Positions 24,039-31,524 of a DNA stretch of 41,910 nt are shown here, piece after piece. Position numbers and translations under genes: made by a program. The stretch's first letter is position 1. Each line of letters begins with the position of its first letter. A model generated the notes under the pieces. The model worked only from the letters and a program-made list of their open reading frames with translations. It ran no database searches and was not told the origin of the DNA. This stretch comes from an uncultured bacterium (lineage in GTDB: Bacteria; Actinomycetota; Coriobacteriia; Coriobacteriales; Coriobacteriaceae): NCBI GenBank assembly GCA_905214465.1, contig CAJMMD010000019.1:1-41910 (forward strand), read 5' to 3'.

Positions 24039-26804
24039 ATGGACCAAGATCGCCAAAACAGACAAAACCACGATGCGGAGCACGCGGGTCGCGACCGGGA
24101 GTTCGCGACCTACCGCACCGCTCAAAGCTCAAACGATATGGTGCCGACGGTTTTTCGCCGTGGCATCTACCGCACAATCCGAGGCAGTCTTAAGCGCTTC
24201 TTGTCCATCGTGGTCATCACCGCGCTCGGCGTGAGCGTGATGTGCGGCCTTAAGGCGGGCTGCGAGGACCTGTGCGATTCGGTTGACGCCTATTTTGACC
24301 AGCAGAATGTCTATGACATTAACGTGCAGTCGACCTATGGCCTTACGCGCGACGATCTCGCGGCTATTCAAGAGGTCGACGGCGTCGAGACGGCCGAGGG
24401 CATCTACACCGAGACCGCCTACACCGCCGTGGGCACAACGCACGAGCGCGTGGTCGTGCAAAGTCTCTCCAAGGAGAACATTGATCAGCCCGTGCTCGTG
24501 AACGGCGATTTGCCCGAGAGCGCCGATGAGGTCGCGGTGACTTCGAAGTTCCTGAAGGCTTCGGGCAAAAAACTCGGCGATACCGTGAGTTTTGCCGCCA
24601 ATGACGCGAGCTCGTCCAACCAAAGCGCCAAGGATCAGTTTGCCGCGGGCGATTACACCATTACGGCCGAGGTCCTCGATCCTACCGACGTGAGCTCCGA
24701 CTCGACAGTCAACGCCTTTCGCGCTGCTTCGGCGGCGGACTATAAGTTCTATGTGAGCGAGGATGCCGCGACATCTTCTTCCTACTCCGCGGTCCACGTG
24801 ATCGTCGAGGGAGCCAAGAGTCTTAACTCCTATTCGGATGCCTACGCGGCAAAGATCAATGAGGTCAAGGGCAATATCGAGAAGATCCGCGAGGAGCGTG
24901 AGAAGGCGCGCGTCCAGGAGTTGACGGTTGACACGCCGACAAGCTTGGATACGGCCGAGCGTCAGGCCGCCATGCTCTTTGGGATCGAGCAGGATAACAT
25001 CAACCGTATGGCCGAGGGCAGCGAGGAGCGCGTCCAGGCTCAGGCCGAGTTGGACCAGCGCCGCGCCGCCGCCGACCAGCATTTTGCCGATGCCCGCGCC
25101 GAGCTTTCCGATCTGGGTGAATGCACCTGGTACATTCAGGACCGCGGTAACATCGCAAGCTACTCGAGCGTCGAGAGCGATAGCTCTTCGATCGAGGCCA
25201 TCGCCACGGTTTTCCCATTTATCTTCTTTGTCGTCGCCGTGCTCATCAGTCTTACCACCGCCACGCGCATGGTCGAGGAGGAGCGCACGCTCATCGGCTT
25301 GTATAAGGCGCTCGGTTATTCGCGCGAACGCATCCTGTCCAAATACGTGGACTACGCGCTGTGGGCGTGTCTGATCGGCGGCGTGCTCGGCAACATCATC
25401 GGATTTGTGGGCTTGCCGCTGTTCCTGTTTACGGTGTTCGACGACATGTACTCGCTGCCCCAGATGTTGCTTTCGTACGACATCGTGTCCTCAATCGTCT
25501 CGGTGGCGCTGTTTGCCGTGGGCGTGGTGGGCGCTACGATTATCGCCTGCCGCCACGAGATGGCCGAGACCCCAGCCTCGCTCATGCGTCCCAAGGCCCC
25601 GCGTGCCGGCTCGCGTATTCTGCTCGAGCGTATCGGATTTATCTGGCGCCGCATGGGCTTCTTAAACAAGGTGGCGGCGCGTAACCTGTTCCGCTACAAA
25701 AAGCGCGCCTTTATGACCATCTTCGGTATCGCCGGCTGCACGGCGCTCGTGATCTGCGGTATGGGCATCCGCGATACGTCGGTGGCGCTTTCGCCCAAAC
25801 AGTACGGGCATATCACGCGCTATGACTTGCTGGCGGTCGCCAATCCCGACGATTTTTCGCAGACGTGCGCGGCATTGGATGAGCGCAGCGCGGCCAATGA
25901 TTCCAACGTGACCGTGACCTCGACCCTGCCGATTATGACCGACAACGTCACCTTTACGTTTGGCGGTAAGAGCGAGACCGTGCAGCTGATCGTGGTGCCC
26001 GATGACCGCACGGGTGACTTGGACGATTACGTGCGCCTGGAGGATGAGTCCAAAGAGCCGCTGTCTTTGCGTGACGGAGACGTGTATCTGAGCAAAAGTT
26101 CACAGCTGGTGCTTGGGATTCAGCCGGGCGATACGGCACACGTCCAGGATTCGTCGCTCAATGTTGCCAAGGTCAAAGTCAGCGACATTTCGCTTAACTA
26201 TCTGGGCAACACGCTTTACATGACGCAGGGCACCTATGAGCAGGCTTTTGGTCGCAGCGCTCGACTCAACGGCATCTTTGCACTGCTTAAGGGCTCGTCG
26301 GACGACCAGATTGCGTTTAGCAAGAATCTTAAGAGTGACGGTTGGCTTACGATTTCGAGTACGGCCGAGCATTGGGAAAACTATGAGGCGAACTTTACGA
26401 TTATCAATTCTGTCGTGGTGCTCGTGACCTTTATGGCGGCGTGCCTATCGTTTGTGGTGGTGTTTACGCTGTCCAACACGAATATCTCCGAGCGCGAACG
26501 CGAGCTGGCGACCATCAAGGTGTTGGGCTTTCGTCGCGGTGAGGTGCACCACTACGTCAACAAGGAGACGTTGATTCTTACGGCGATCGGAGCCGCGCTG
26601 GGCGTACCGCTGGGCGGCTTGCTGGCCGAGAGTTTTACGTACATTTTGCAGATGCCGTCGCTGTACTTTGATGTTGAGGTCGAGCCGCTAAGCTACGTGC
26701 TTGCCGTGGTGCTTTCCTTCGGCTTTACGATCATCGTCAACCTCGCCACCAACCGAACGCTCAATAAGATCGACATGGTCGGCGCTCTCAAGAGCGCCGA
26801 GTAA
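24039..26804 (+). CDS. FtsX-fold ABC transporter permease with large extracellular domains
   Basis: A 921-residue permease. A first helix (FLSIVVITALGVSVMCGL, near 50) is followed by about 330 extracellular residues. These include a charged helical stretch likely to form a coiled coil (EVKGNIEKIREEREKARVQE onward). Three helices of the first FtsX domain follow (about 385-515). A second anchored half has its own extracellular part and a final FtsX domain near 800-921 ending NRTLNKIDMVGALKSAE. This is the two-FtsX layout of Gram-positive macrolide/peptide-type permeases. ATG 24039 is preferred over GTG 24027, which would overlap the ATPase gene; neither has a strong ribosome site. Confidence 0.9.
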   Translation: MDQDRQNRQNHDAEHAGRDREFATYRTAQSSNDMVPTVFRRGIYRTIRGSLKRFLSIVVITALGVSVMCGLKAGCEDLCDSVDAYFDQQNVYDINVQSTYGLTRDDLAAIQEVDGVETAEGIYTETAYTAVGTTHERVVVQSLSKENIDQPVLVNGDLPESADEVAVTSKFLKASGKKLGDTVSFAANDASSSNQSAKDQFAAGDYTITAEVLDPTDVSSDSTVNAFRAASAADYKFYVSEDAATSSSYSAVHVIVEGAKSLNSYSDAYAAKINEVKGNIEKIREEREKARVQELTVDTPTSLDTAERQAAMLFGIEQDNINRMAEGSEERVQAQAELDQRRAAADQHFADARAELSDLGECTWYIQDRGNIASYSSVESDSSSIEAIATVFPFIFFVVAVLISLTTATRMVEEERTLIGLYKALGYSRERILSKYVDYALWACLIGGVLGNIIGFVGLPLFLFTVFDDMYSLPQMLLSYDIVSSIVSVALFAVGVVGATIIACRHEMAETPASLMRPKAPRAGSRILLERIGFIWRRMGFLNKVAARNLFRYKKRAFMTIFGIAGCTALVICGMGIRDTSVALSPKQYGHITRYDLLAVANPDDFSQTCAALDERSAANDSNVTVTSTLPIMTDNVTFTFGGKSETVQLIVVPDDRTGDLDDYVRLEDESKEPLSLRDGDVYLSKSSQLVLGIQPGDTAHVQDSSLNVAKVKVSDISLNYLGNTLYMTQGTYEQAFGRSARLNGIFALLKGSSDDQIAFSKNLKSDGWLTISSTAEHWENYEANFTIINSVVVLVTFMAACLSFVVVFTLSNTNISERERELATIKVLGFRRGEVHHYVNKETLILTAIGAALGVPLGGLLAESFTYILQMPSLYFDVEVEPLSYVLAVVLSFGFTIIVNLATNRTLNKIDMVGALKSAE

Positions 26805-26845
26805 CCTGCCAAAAAGGGACAGGTTTATTTTGGCAGGTTTTATCT
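26803..26845. repeat. GGGACAG-loop hairpin repeat overlapping a stop codon
   Basis: AACCTGCCAAAA (26803-26814), AGGGACAGGTTTA (26815-26827) and TTTTGGCAGGTT (26828-26839) form a perfect 12-bp stem, followed by TTATCTGGGC. The first two bases of the repeat are the last two of the permease stop codon TAA. With A-rich and T-rich flanks it could also terminate transcription in either direction. Confidence 0.9.
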
Positions 26846-26920
26846 GGGCAAACGCCGGACAACCATTAGGTGGCCCGGCGTTTGACCCGTTTTGCTGGGG
26901 ATGTCTGTCGTTCAGTGCTC

Positions 26921-27241
26921 TTACTGGCCAATCCAGTGTTGCGCATAGCTCTTAATGTCCTCGGTAAAACCGTCAAGGTCGTCAAGGGTGATCACGCTGT
27001 CGATAAGCAAATTGGCTATCTCGCGGTGCATTGTGCTGCGGCGAATGTCGTTTGCAATTACGCCTGAGGACAGCTTGTCTCTATTGAGGCGCTCTTCTAG
27101 TGCCCAAAATCTACTGGACGCTTCACTGTCGCCGTTCAGTATCTCAACGTACTGGCCGATGAGCTTTTCCATATAACGTTCTTGCCATTGAGGAAGCATT
27201 TTCTTAAACAGCTTCCAGTCGCTTTCGGCTACGTCGCGCAT
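26921..27241 (-). CDS. Conserved small protein of unknown function
   Basis: A 106-residue soluble, charged, mostly helical protein beginning MRDVAESDWKLFKKMLPQWQ and containing MEKLIGQYVEILNG, SSRFWALEERLNRDK and NLLIDSVITLDDLDGF. I recall similar small proteins across gut Firmicutes and Actinobacteria, with a conserved SDWK...W..RYME..I.EY...L start, but know no function. It has a clear GGAGG four bases before ATG 27241. It stands alone, with no operon partner. Confidence 0.8.
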   Translation of the reverse strand: MRDVAESDWKLFKKMLPQWQERYMEKLIGQYVEILNGDSEASSRFWALEERLNRDKLSSGVIANDIRRSTMHREIANLLIDSVITLDDLDGFTEDIKSYAQHWIGQ

Positions 27242-27370
27242 ATGTCCTCCGCTCGTTAAACGGGCTTTTCCATTTGCCTTTCATTCTATTTGGTTTTCGC
27301 TCGCAGGCGTGGATGAGAGACTCTCTTTGGCCTTCGAGATTGGGCTTGTATGGGTCGTATGCCACAAAAT

Positions 27371-27510
27371 GGGCCTATCTACTACGTTTGCTACCACACC
27401 CTCGACCGTGACAAAGATTATGAAATTAAAACCGCAGGTAGATGGCTTGCCAGTTTTCGGAAAAGGCGGGTATGGTCGGCCCTCTCGAGTTAAACGTAGT
27501 AAATAGGCCC
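27371..27510. repeat. 140-bp inverted-repeat element J
   Basis: GGGCCTATCTACTACGTTT (27371-27389) and AAACGTAGTAAATAGGCCC (27492-27510) form 19-bp arms with one mismatch around about 100 bases. The remainder of 27242-27571 has no convincing gene; the frames there are short and cross the arms. Confidence 0.7.
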
Positions 27511-27571
27511 TTTTCTTGGCGCGCGGTCAGCTCAATGCTAATCTCCGTGCCGGAACTGACCCAGTTGTTTG

Positions 27572-27642
27572 TAAGTTGCGGTGATATACGGACTGTTTGG
27601 CGCTTTGGAGCTTCAAAACAGTCCCTATCTCACCGCAACTTA
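27572..27642. repeat. Inverted repeat K with TAAGTTGCGGTG head
   Basis: TAAGTTGCGGTGATATACGG (from 27572) pairs with a mismatched complement ending CACCGCAACTTA at 27642, giving about 27 bp of stem with a few mismatches. The same 12-base head begins repeat L at 28808 on the other side of the XRE gene. It lies 44 bases beyond that gene's stop. Confidence 0.75.
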
Positions 27643-27685
27643 GGAGAAGGGCGGGGGCGGTTGGGTGCTGGTGGGTCGGAGCGTG

Positions 27686-28624
27686 TTAGGCCTGTTTGCG
27701 GTGCTTCCATTGTTTGCGGCACCAGCGCATGAGCGCCTTTATGACGGGAATCGTGATGAGGATGATCCATGCAGGATGGGGCTGTCCCAAACAGAGCCAC
27801 ATGTAGAGGAACCAAGCGATGGCGGCTGCCGGGTAGATGGCCTCGATCAGCTTAGACAGGTGGCGCCGATCGATGAAGTCACCAATTGCGTAGTAGACGG
27901 GAACCAGAAAGACGAGGAAAAGCCCCATGCCCCATGTGCCGTAGACAATGCCGAGCACCAGATAGGCGAGAGTGACAAGTGCGGGGAAGGGGAATTTGTT
28001 CCATGCACGTCCGACCTTGGTGTGGAAATGCTTGCCATGATGGTCGAGCTTGTCGTATGCTTCCTTCCAGCTGGAAAACGTCTCGCCGTCGATGGTGACG
28101 GTGCCGTCGTCATTGGTGCGTACGCTATGTCCATCGTCCTCAAGCGTATCGATATGCACGCCGTCCGGCCCCACATGCACCTCTTCGCCCTTGCGCTCGT
28201 TGGTCACATGGATGCCGCTCCAACCAACATGGACTTCCTCGCCTTTATTGGGATCAATGACGTGGATACCGCGCGCGAGGGAAATATCGACAAGTGGCTT
28301 ATCGCTGCAATCAGCGTGCTCAGTAGAAGCCTCAGCCTCTTCAGCCTTATCTGAAGCTTTGGTGCCGGCGTTGCTGTTCTGCGCCTCATCATCAGCCTGT
28401 GAGTCATCAGCGCTAGCCACCGCCTCCCCATACAGCAGCTCATCCAGCGACACGCCATACAGCGCGGCGAGCGCAATAAGGTTATCGGTATCGGGCGAGG
28501 ATTCGCTGCGCTCCCATTTACTGACAGCCTGACGACTCACACCCAGCTGGGCGGCAAGCGCCTCCTGAGAAAGCCCGGCAGCCTTGCGGCGATCAACGAG
28601 CCGCTGCGCCATCGCAAGATCCAT
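27686..28624 (-). CDS. XRE-family regulator with membrane-anchored C-terminus
   Basis: A 312-residue protein with an N-terminal Cro/C1 helix-turn-helix (about 7-62, RKAAGLSQEALAAQLGVSRQ, AVSKWERSESSPDTDNLIAL). An acidic linker and a region of repeated units follow (GIHVIDPNKGEEVHVG, then GIHVTNERKGEEVHVG, then GVHIDTLEDD), and then about four hydrophobic segments at the C-terminus. It therefore looks like a DNA-binding protein tethered to the membrane, perhaps a one-component sensor. The start is ATG 28624 with AAAGGA upstream; the frame stays open to 28696 without support. Targets are unknown. Confidence 0.85.
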   Translation of the reverse strand: MDLAMAQRLVDRRKAAGLSQEALAAQLGVSRQAVSKWERSESSPDTDNLIALAALYGVSLDELLYGEAVASADDSQADDEAQNSNAGTKASDKAEEAEASTEHADCSDKPLVDISLARGIHVIDPNKGEEVHVGWSGIHVTNERKGEEVHVGPDGVHIDTLEDDGHSVRTNDDGTVTIDGETFSSWKEAYDKLDHHGKHFHTKVGRAWNKFPFPALVTLAYLVLGIVYGTWGMGLFLVFLVPVYYAIGDFIDRRHLSKLIEAIYPAAAIAWFLYMWLCLGQPHPAWIILITIPVIKALMRWCRKQWKHRKQA

Positions 28625-28807
28625 GGTGGTTCCTTTCGTTTGATGGTCGAATCGAATGAGCCGAGTATGCCGAGAACAACCGGTAGCGACCACCATTTCT
28701 AGTTAGAATCTGCCCCAACCCTACCGCAACTACCGGTAGCAATCCCTAACGACCAGCCATTTCAGGACAAATGTCAGTGCAAGTAGCAGCCAAGAGCCCC
28801 CACTCAG

Positions 28808-28876
28808 TAAGTTGCGGTGGAATAGTTTTTGGATTCAGCCATTTGCGGACTAAGCAGGAACTATTTCACCGCAACT
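28808..28876. repeat. Inverted repeat L with TAAGTTGCGGTG head
   Basis: AGTTGCGGTGGAATAGTT (28810-28827) pairs with AACTATTTCACCGCAACT (28859-28876) with one G-T pair. The outer 12 bases equal those of repeat K, but the interior is different. The stretch 28625-28807 upstream of the XRE gene holds only its presumed promoter; I see no other gene. Confidence 0.75.
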
Positions 28877-28937
28877 CAATTCCAGCCCAGGCACCCGCAG
28901 CAAGAAGACGAATAGCCCCGGCGAGTATGTAAACGCA

Positions 28938-29034
28938 GGGCCCTCCGACCCCGCCCGACGATTTCGATTGGCGACCTTTGACGGAGTCAAGGGAGGAGCC
29001 AAATCGAAATACGTCGGGCGGGGTCGGAGGGCCC
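28938..29034. repeat. Long inverted repeat D before pfkA end
   Basis: Arms of 35 and 37 bases (28938-28972 and 28998-29034) pair almost perfectly, starting GGGCCCTCCGACCCCGCCCG. They are topped by TTTGAC-GGA-GTCAAG. The GTCCT/TGCGGA core of repeats A to C is absent. It lies 23 bases past the pfkA stop on that gene's strand. Confidence 0.85.
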
Positions 29035-29057
29035 GATGGGGTGGATTCCAGCCGAGG

Positions 29058-30137
29058 CTATTCGTCGCCGAAGCTGATGCCCAACGCCTTGGCCTCGCGT
29101 ACCAGATCGCTCTGGGGGTCGACAAACTTGAGCTTGCCGGCGACCTCCTCGAGCGGCATGTGGCACATCTTGCCGTCACGCAGGGCAATCATGTAGCCAA
29201 ACTCGCCGCGTAGGCAGCCAAGCGCTGCCTCGACGCCGCACTGGGTCGCAAAGATGCGGTCCTGGGCGTCGGGCTGGCCGCCGCGCTGCGTGTGACCGGG
29301 GATGGCGACGCGGGTCTCGCGACCGGTCTTGGCCTCGATCTCCTTGGCGATGTCGTACACGATTGACGGGCTCGTGCGCTCGGCGAGCTTCTTCTTGTAC
29401 TCCTTCTTGGACAGTGCCGCGTCCTCCTTGGAGATGGCGCCCTCGGCGACGGCTACGATGGTAAAGCGGCTGCCGGTCTCCATGCGATGCTCGATGGTCT
29501 TGATGACGTTATCCATGTCGTAGGGGATCTCGGGAATCAGGATGACGTCCGCGCCGCCCGCGACGCCGGCATACAGCGGAATCCAACCGACCTTGTGGCC
29601 CATGATCTCGATGACAAACACGCGGCCGTGACTCGAGGCAGTGGTGTGGATGTCGTCGATGCACTTGGTGGCGACGTCGATGGCGCTCGTAAAGCCAAAC
29701 GTCAGCTCGGTGCCCCAGGTGTCGTTATCGATGGTCTTGGGCAGGGCGATAACGTTGAGGCCCTCTTCGCGCAGGCGGTTGGCGGTCTTGGTGGAGCCGT
29801 TACCGCCCAGCATAAACAGGCAGTCGAGCTGCAGCTTATGATAGGTGTGGACCATTGCGGGCACCTTCTCGACGCCGTCGGCCTCGGGAATGTCCAGGCG
29901 CTTGAACGGCGTGCGGCTCGTGCCCAGGATGGTGCCGCCGCGGGTGAGGATGCCGCTAAAATCGGCGGGCGTCATGACGCGGAACCTGCTGTAGATAAGG
30001 CCCTGGTAGCCGTCCTCAAAACCATAGATCTCAATAGGCTCTTCGCTATTGGTCATAAGCGTTTTGACAATGCCGCGCATGGTGGCGTTGAGCGCTTGAC
30101 AGTCGCCGCCACTGGTAAGAAGACCGATCCTAAGCAT
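29058..30137 (-). CDS. pfkA: 6-phosphofructokinase
   Basis: Phosphorylates fructose 6-phosphate in glycolysis. The 359-residue protein has LTSGGDCQALNATMRG, the RGGTILGTSR loop, GGNGSTKTANRL, PKTIDND, MGHKVGW and the GHTQRGGQPDAQDR block. Lys in PKTIDND is the residue associated with pyrophosphate-using and group III enzymes, while Gly is kept in the GGxGS loop, which favours ATP. The usual Asp of GGDGS is Asn here. The phosphoryl donor therefore cannot be settled from sequence; ATP is slightly favoured. Confidence 0.93.
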   Translation of the reverse strand: MLRIGLLTSGGDCQALNATMRGIVKTLMTNSEEPIEIYGFEDGYQGLIYSRFRVMTPADFSGILTRGGTILGTSRTPFKRLDIPEADGVEKVPAMVHTYHKLQLDCLFMLGGNGSTKTANRLREEGLNVIALPKTIDNDTWGTELTFGFTSAIDVATKCIDDIHTTASSHGRVFVIEIMGHKVGWIPLYAGVAGGADVILIPEIPYDMDNVIKTIEHRMETGSRFTIVAVAEGAISKEDAALSKKEYKKKLAERTSPSIVYDIAKEIEAKTGRETRVAIPGHTQRGGQPDAQDRIFATQCGVEAALGCLRGEFGYMIALRDGKMCHMPLEEVAGKLKFVDPQSDLVREAKALGISFGDE

Positions 30138-30175
30138 GATGAATCCTTCCGGGCAAGTTATAACATGCGCATAAG

Positions 30176-30208
30176 TTTACCCCCGCACACTGTTGATACG
30201 GGGGTAAA
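30176..30208. terminator. Hairpin between the Ntn-hydrolase gene and pfkA
   Basis: TTTACCCCCG (30176-30185) and CGGGGGTAAA (30199-30208) form a perfect 10-bp stem around 13 bases. It lies downstream of the Ntn-hydrolase gene and just upstream of the pfkA leader on the minus strand. There is no T run after it, so it may be a terminator relic or a leader element. Confidence 0.5.
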
Positions 30209-30277
30209 ACGTGTTAGCTCAAGCGTATAGAAATGTAAACAACGCCAGGCGAGCGTAAAGTCGACGGGCCTGGCTCC

Positions 30278-31363
30278 TTACAGTGCGAATGCGTCGATGT
30301 CGCCCCAGTGGCGGCGCAGCGTGATGGCGGCAGCAGGCTCGGTGTTGTCAAAGACGACCGACCACTGCGTGTTGCTGGTGATGTCTTCCGGATTGGGCTC
30401 TTGCGCTGCAGCGCGTAGGGCCTTCCAAGCGACTGCCTCGTCTTGGGCGCCGGTATGGGCGTCGAGGACATCGGCGATTGCGGCGGCGCGCTCTTTACCA
30501 TGGCCTAGCTCGCCATTCTTTTGGTTAGGCAGCACTTCGTCGCCATAGCAGGCGTAGAAGTTCGTAACCTGGGTTACAGGAGTCGCTTTGAAAGCGCGGT
30601 CCGGATCGCGCGGATCCCACTCTACTACGCGCGCGTCACCGGCGGCGTCGTTTATAAAGAAGTGGTAATCGCGTCCTGCCATGGCGTGCATGTCGTAGGC
30701 GGAAAGCAGGTCGACAGCTTCTTGCGTGGTGGCGGCACGGTCGAGCACCAGACGGATGGCGAGCGAGGTATTGATGACGGGGCGCTGCGTGTCCTGGTCA
30801 CAGGGTTTGGAATCCAGGGTGAGCACGGCAATGGACACGCCACATTCGTTGACGCCGTCGAGCTGGGCAAACGGGCCCATGAGTGCGGCGGCGCGTCCGG
30901 CGACGGAGTCAAGCGGAGTGTTATCGCCCAGGTTGTTAAGGGCGGCAAACCCGATGGAGGCATAGCCGCCGCGTGGGTGATTGCGCACCAGCAGCGCCGA
31001 GGTGTCGTCCTTAAAGTCGTAATTGCGACCGGTACGCACGCGGCCTTCGGCATCTACGGCGACAAAAGCGCTGCAGGCAAACTGGGGCGCCTGGACATGT
31101 GCCGGCACACCGGGCAGCACCTGCGCCACCACGGCATCGATGTAGGCCTGGTCGTCGCGTACGCCGGCGGCGATGATGCGATCAAGATCGTAGTCGTAGG
31201 CGATGTCGATTGCGTACAGGTCATAGCCATCCGCGTAGCCGGTCAAGCGTTTGAGCGACGCGGCGGACTTGATTTGCTTGTGATAAACGATACCGGTGGC
31301 AGCGGCAAGGCCGACGGCGACACCCGCGACACCGCAGGCGATGGCAATGTTACGTGGCTTCAT
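30278..31363 (-). CDS. Membrane-anchored Ntn-hydrolase of the choloylglycine hydrolase/acyltransferase type
   Basis: A 361-residue protein with an N-terminal signal anchor (about 7-26) and a candidate N-terminal nucleophile Cys97 in QFACSAFVA. After it come GRNYDF, INTSLAIRLVLDRAATTQEA (typical helix of this superfamily), HFFINDAAGDARVVEWD and an NFY block. Linear-amide hydrolases such as bile-salt and penicillin acylases, and C45 acyltransferases, share this order. Because the Cys is internal, activation would need cleavage between Ala96 and Cys97. The substrate is unknown; bile-salt hydrolase activity should not be assumed, since those enzymes start directly at Cys2 and lack an anchor. Confidence 0.8.
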   Translation of the reverse strand: MKPRNIAIACGVAGVAVGLAAATGIVYHKQIKSAASLKRLTGYADGYDLYAIDIAYDYDLDRIIAAGVRDDQAYIDAVVAQVLPGVPAHVQAPQFACSAFVAVDAEGRVRTGRNYDFKDDTSALLVRNHPRGGYASIGFAALNNLGDNTPLDSVAGRAAALMGPFAQLDGVNECGVSIAVLTLDSKPCDQDTQRPVINTSLAIRLVLDRAATTQEAVDLLSAYDMHAMAGRDYHFFINDAAGDARVVEWDPRDPDRAFKATPVTQVTNFYACYGDEVLPNQKNGELGHGKERAAAIADVLDAHTGAQDEAVAWKALRAAAQEPNPEDITSNTQWSVVFDNTEPAAAITLRRHWGDIDAFAL

Positions 31364-31524
31364 GACGGCTCCTCTCGTCCTGTTAGCGCAATTGTCGCAA
31401 AAGGAGCGCGGGCATGATGGCTCAACTTGGTGAGCGGCGCGGAATTAAGCACGGAATGAAGAGTGCGGCGCTGGCGTGGCGGGGTATGCTGGAGGGGACC
31501 ATCAACCCAGCGAAAGGGGAGAGC

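Noticed and set aside
30278..31363. Bile-salt hydrolase proper
   Set aside because: The nucleophile is internal and the protein has a membrane anchor, whereas bile-salt hydrolases begin at Cys2; only the broader superfamily is supported.
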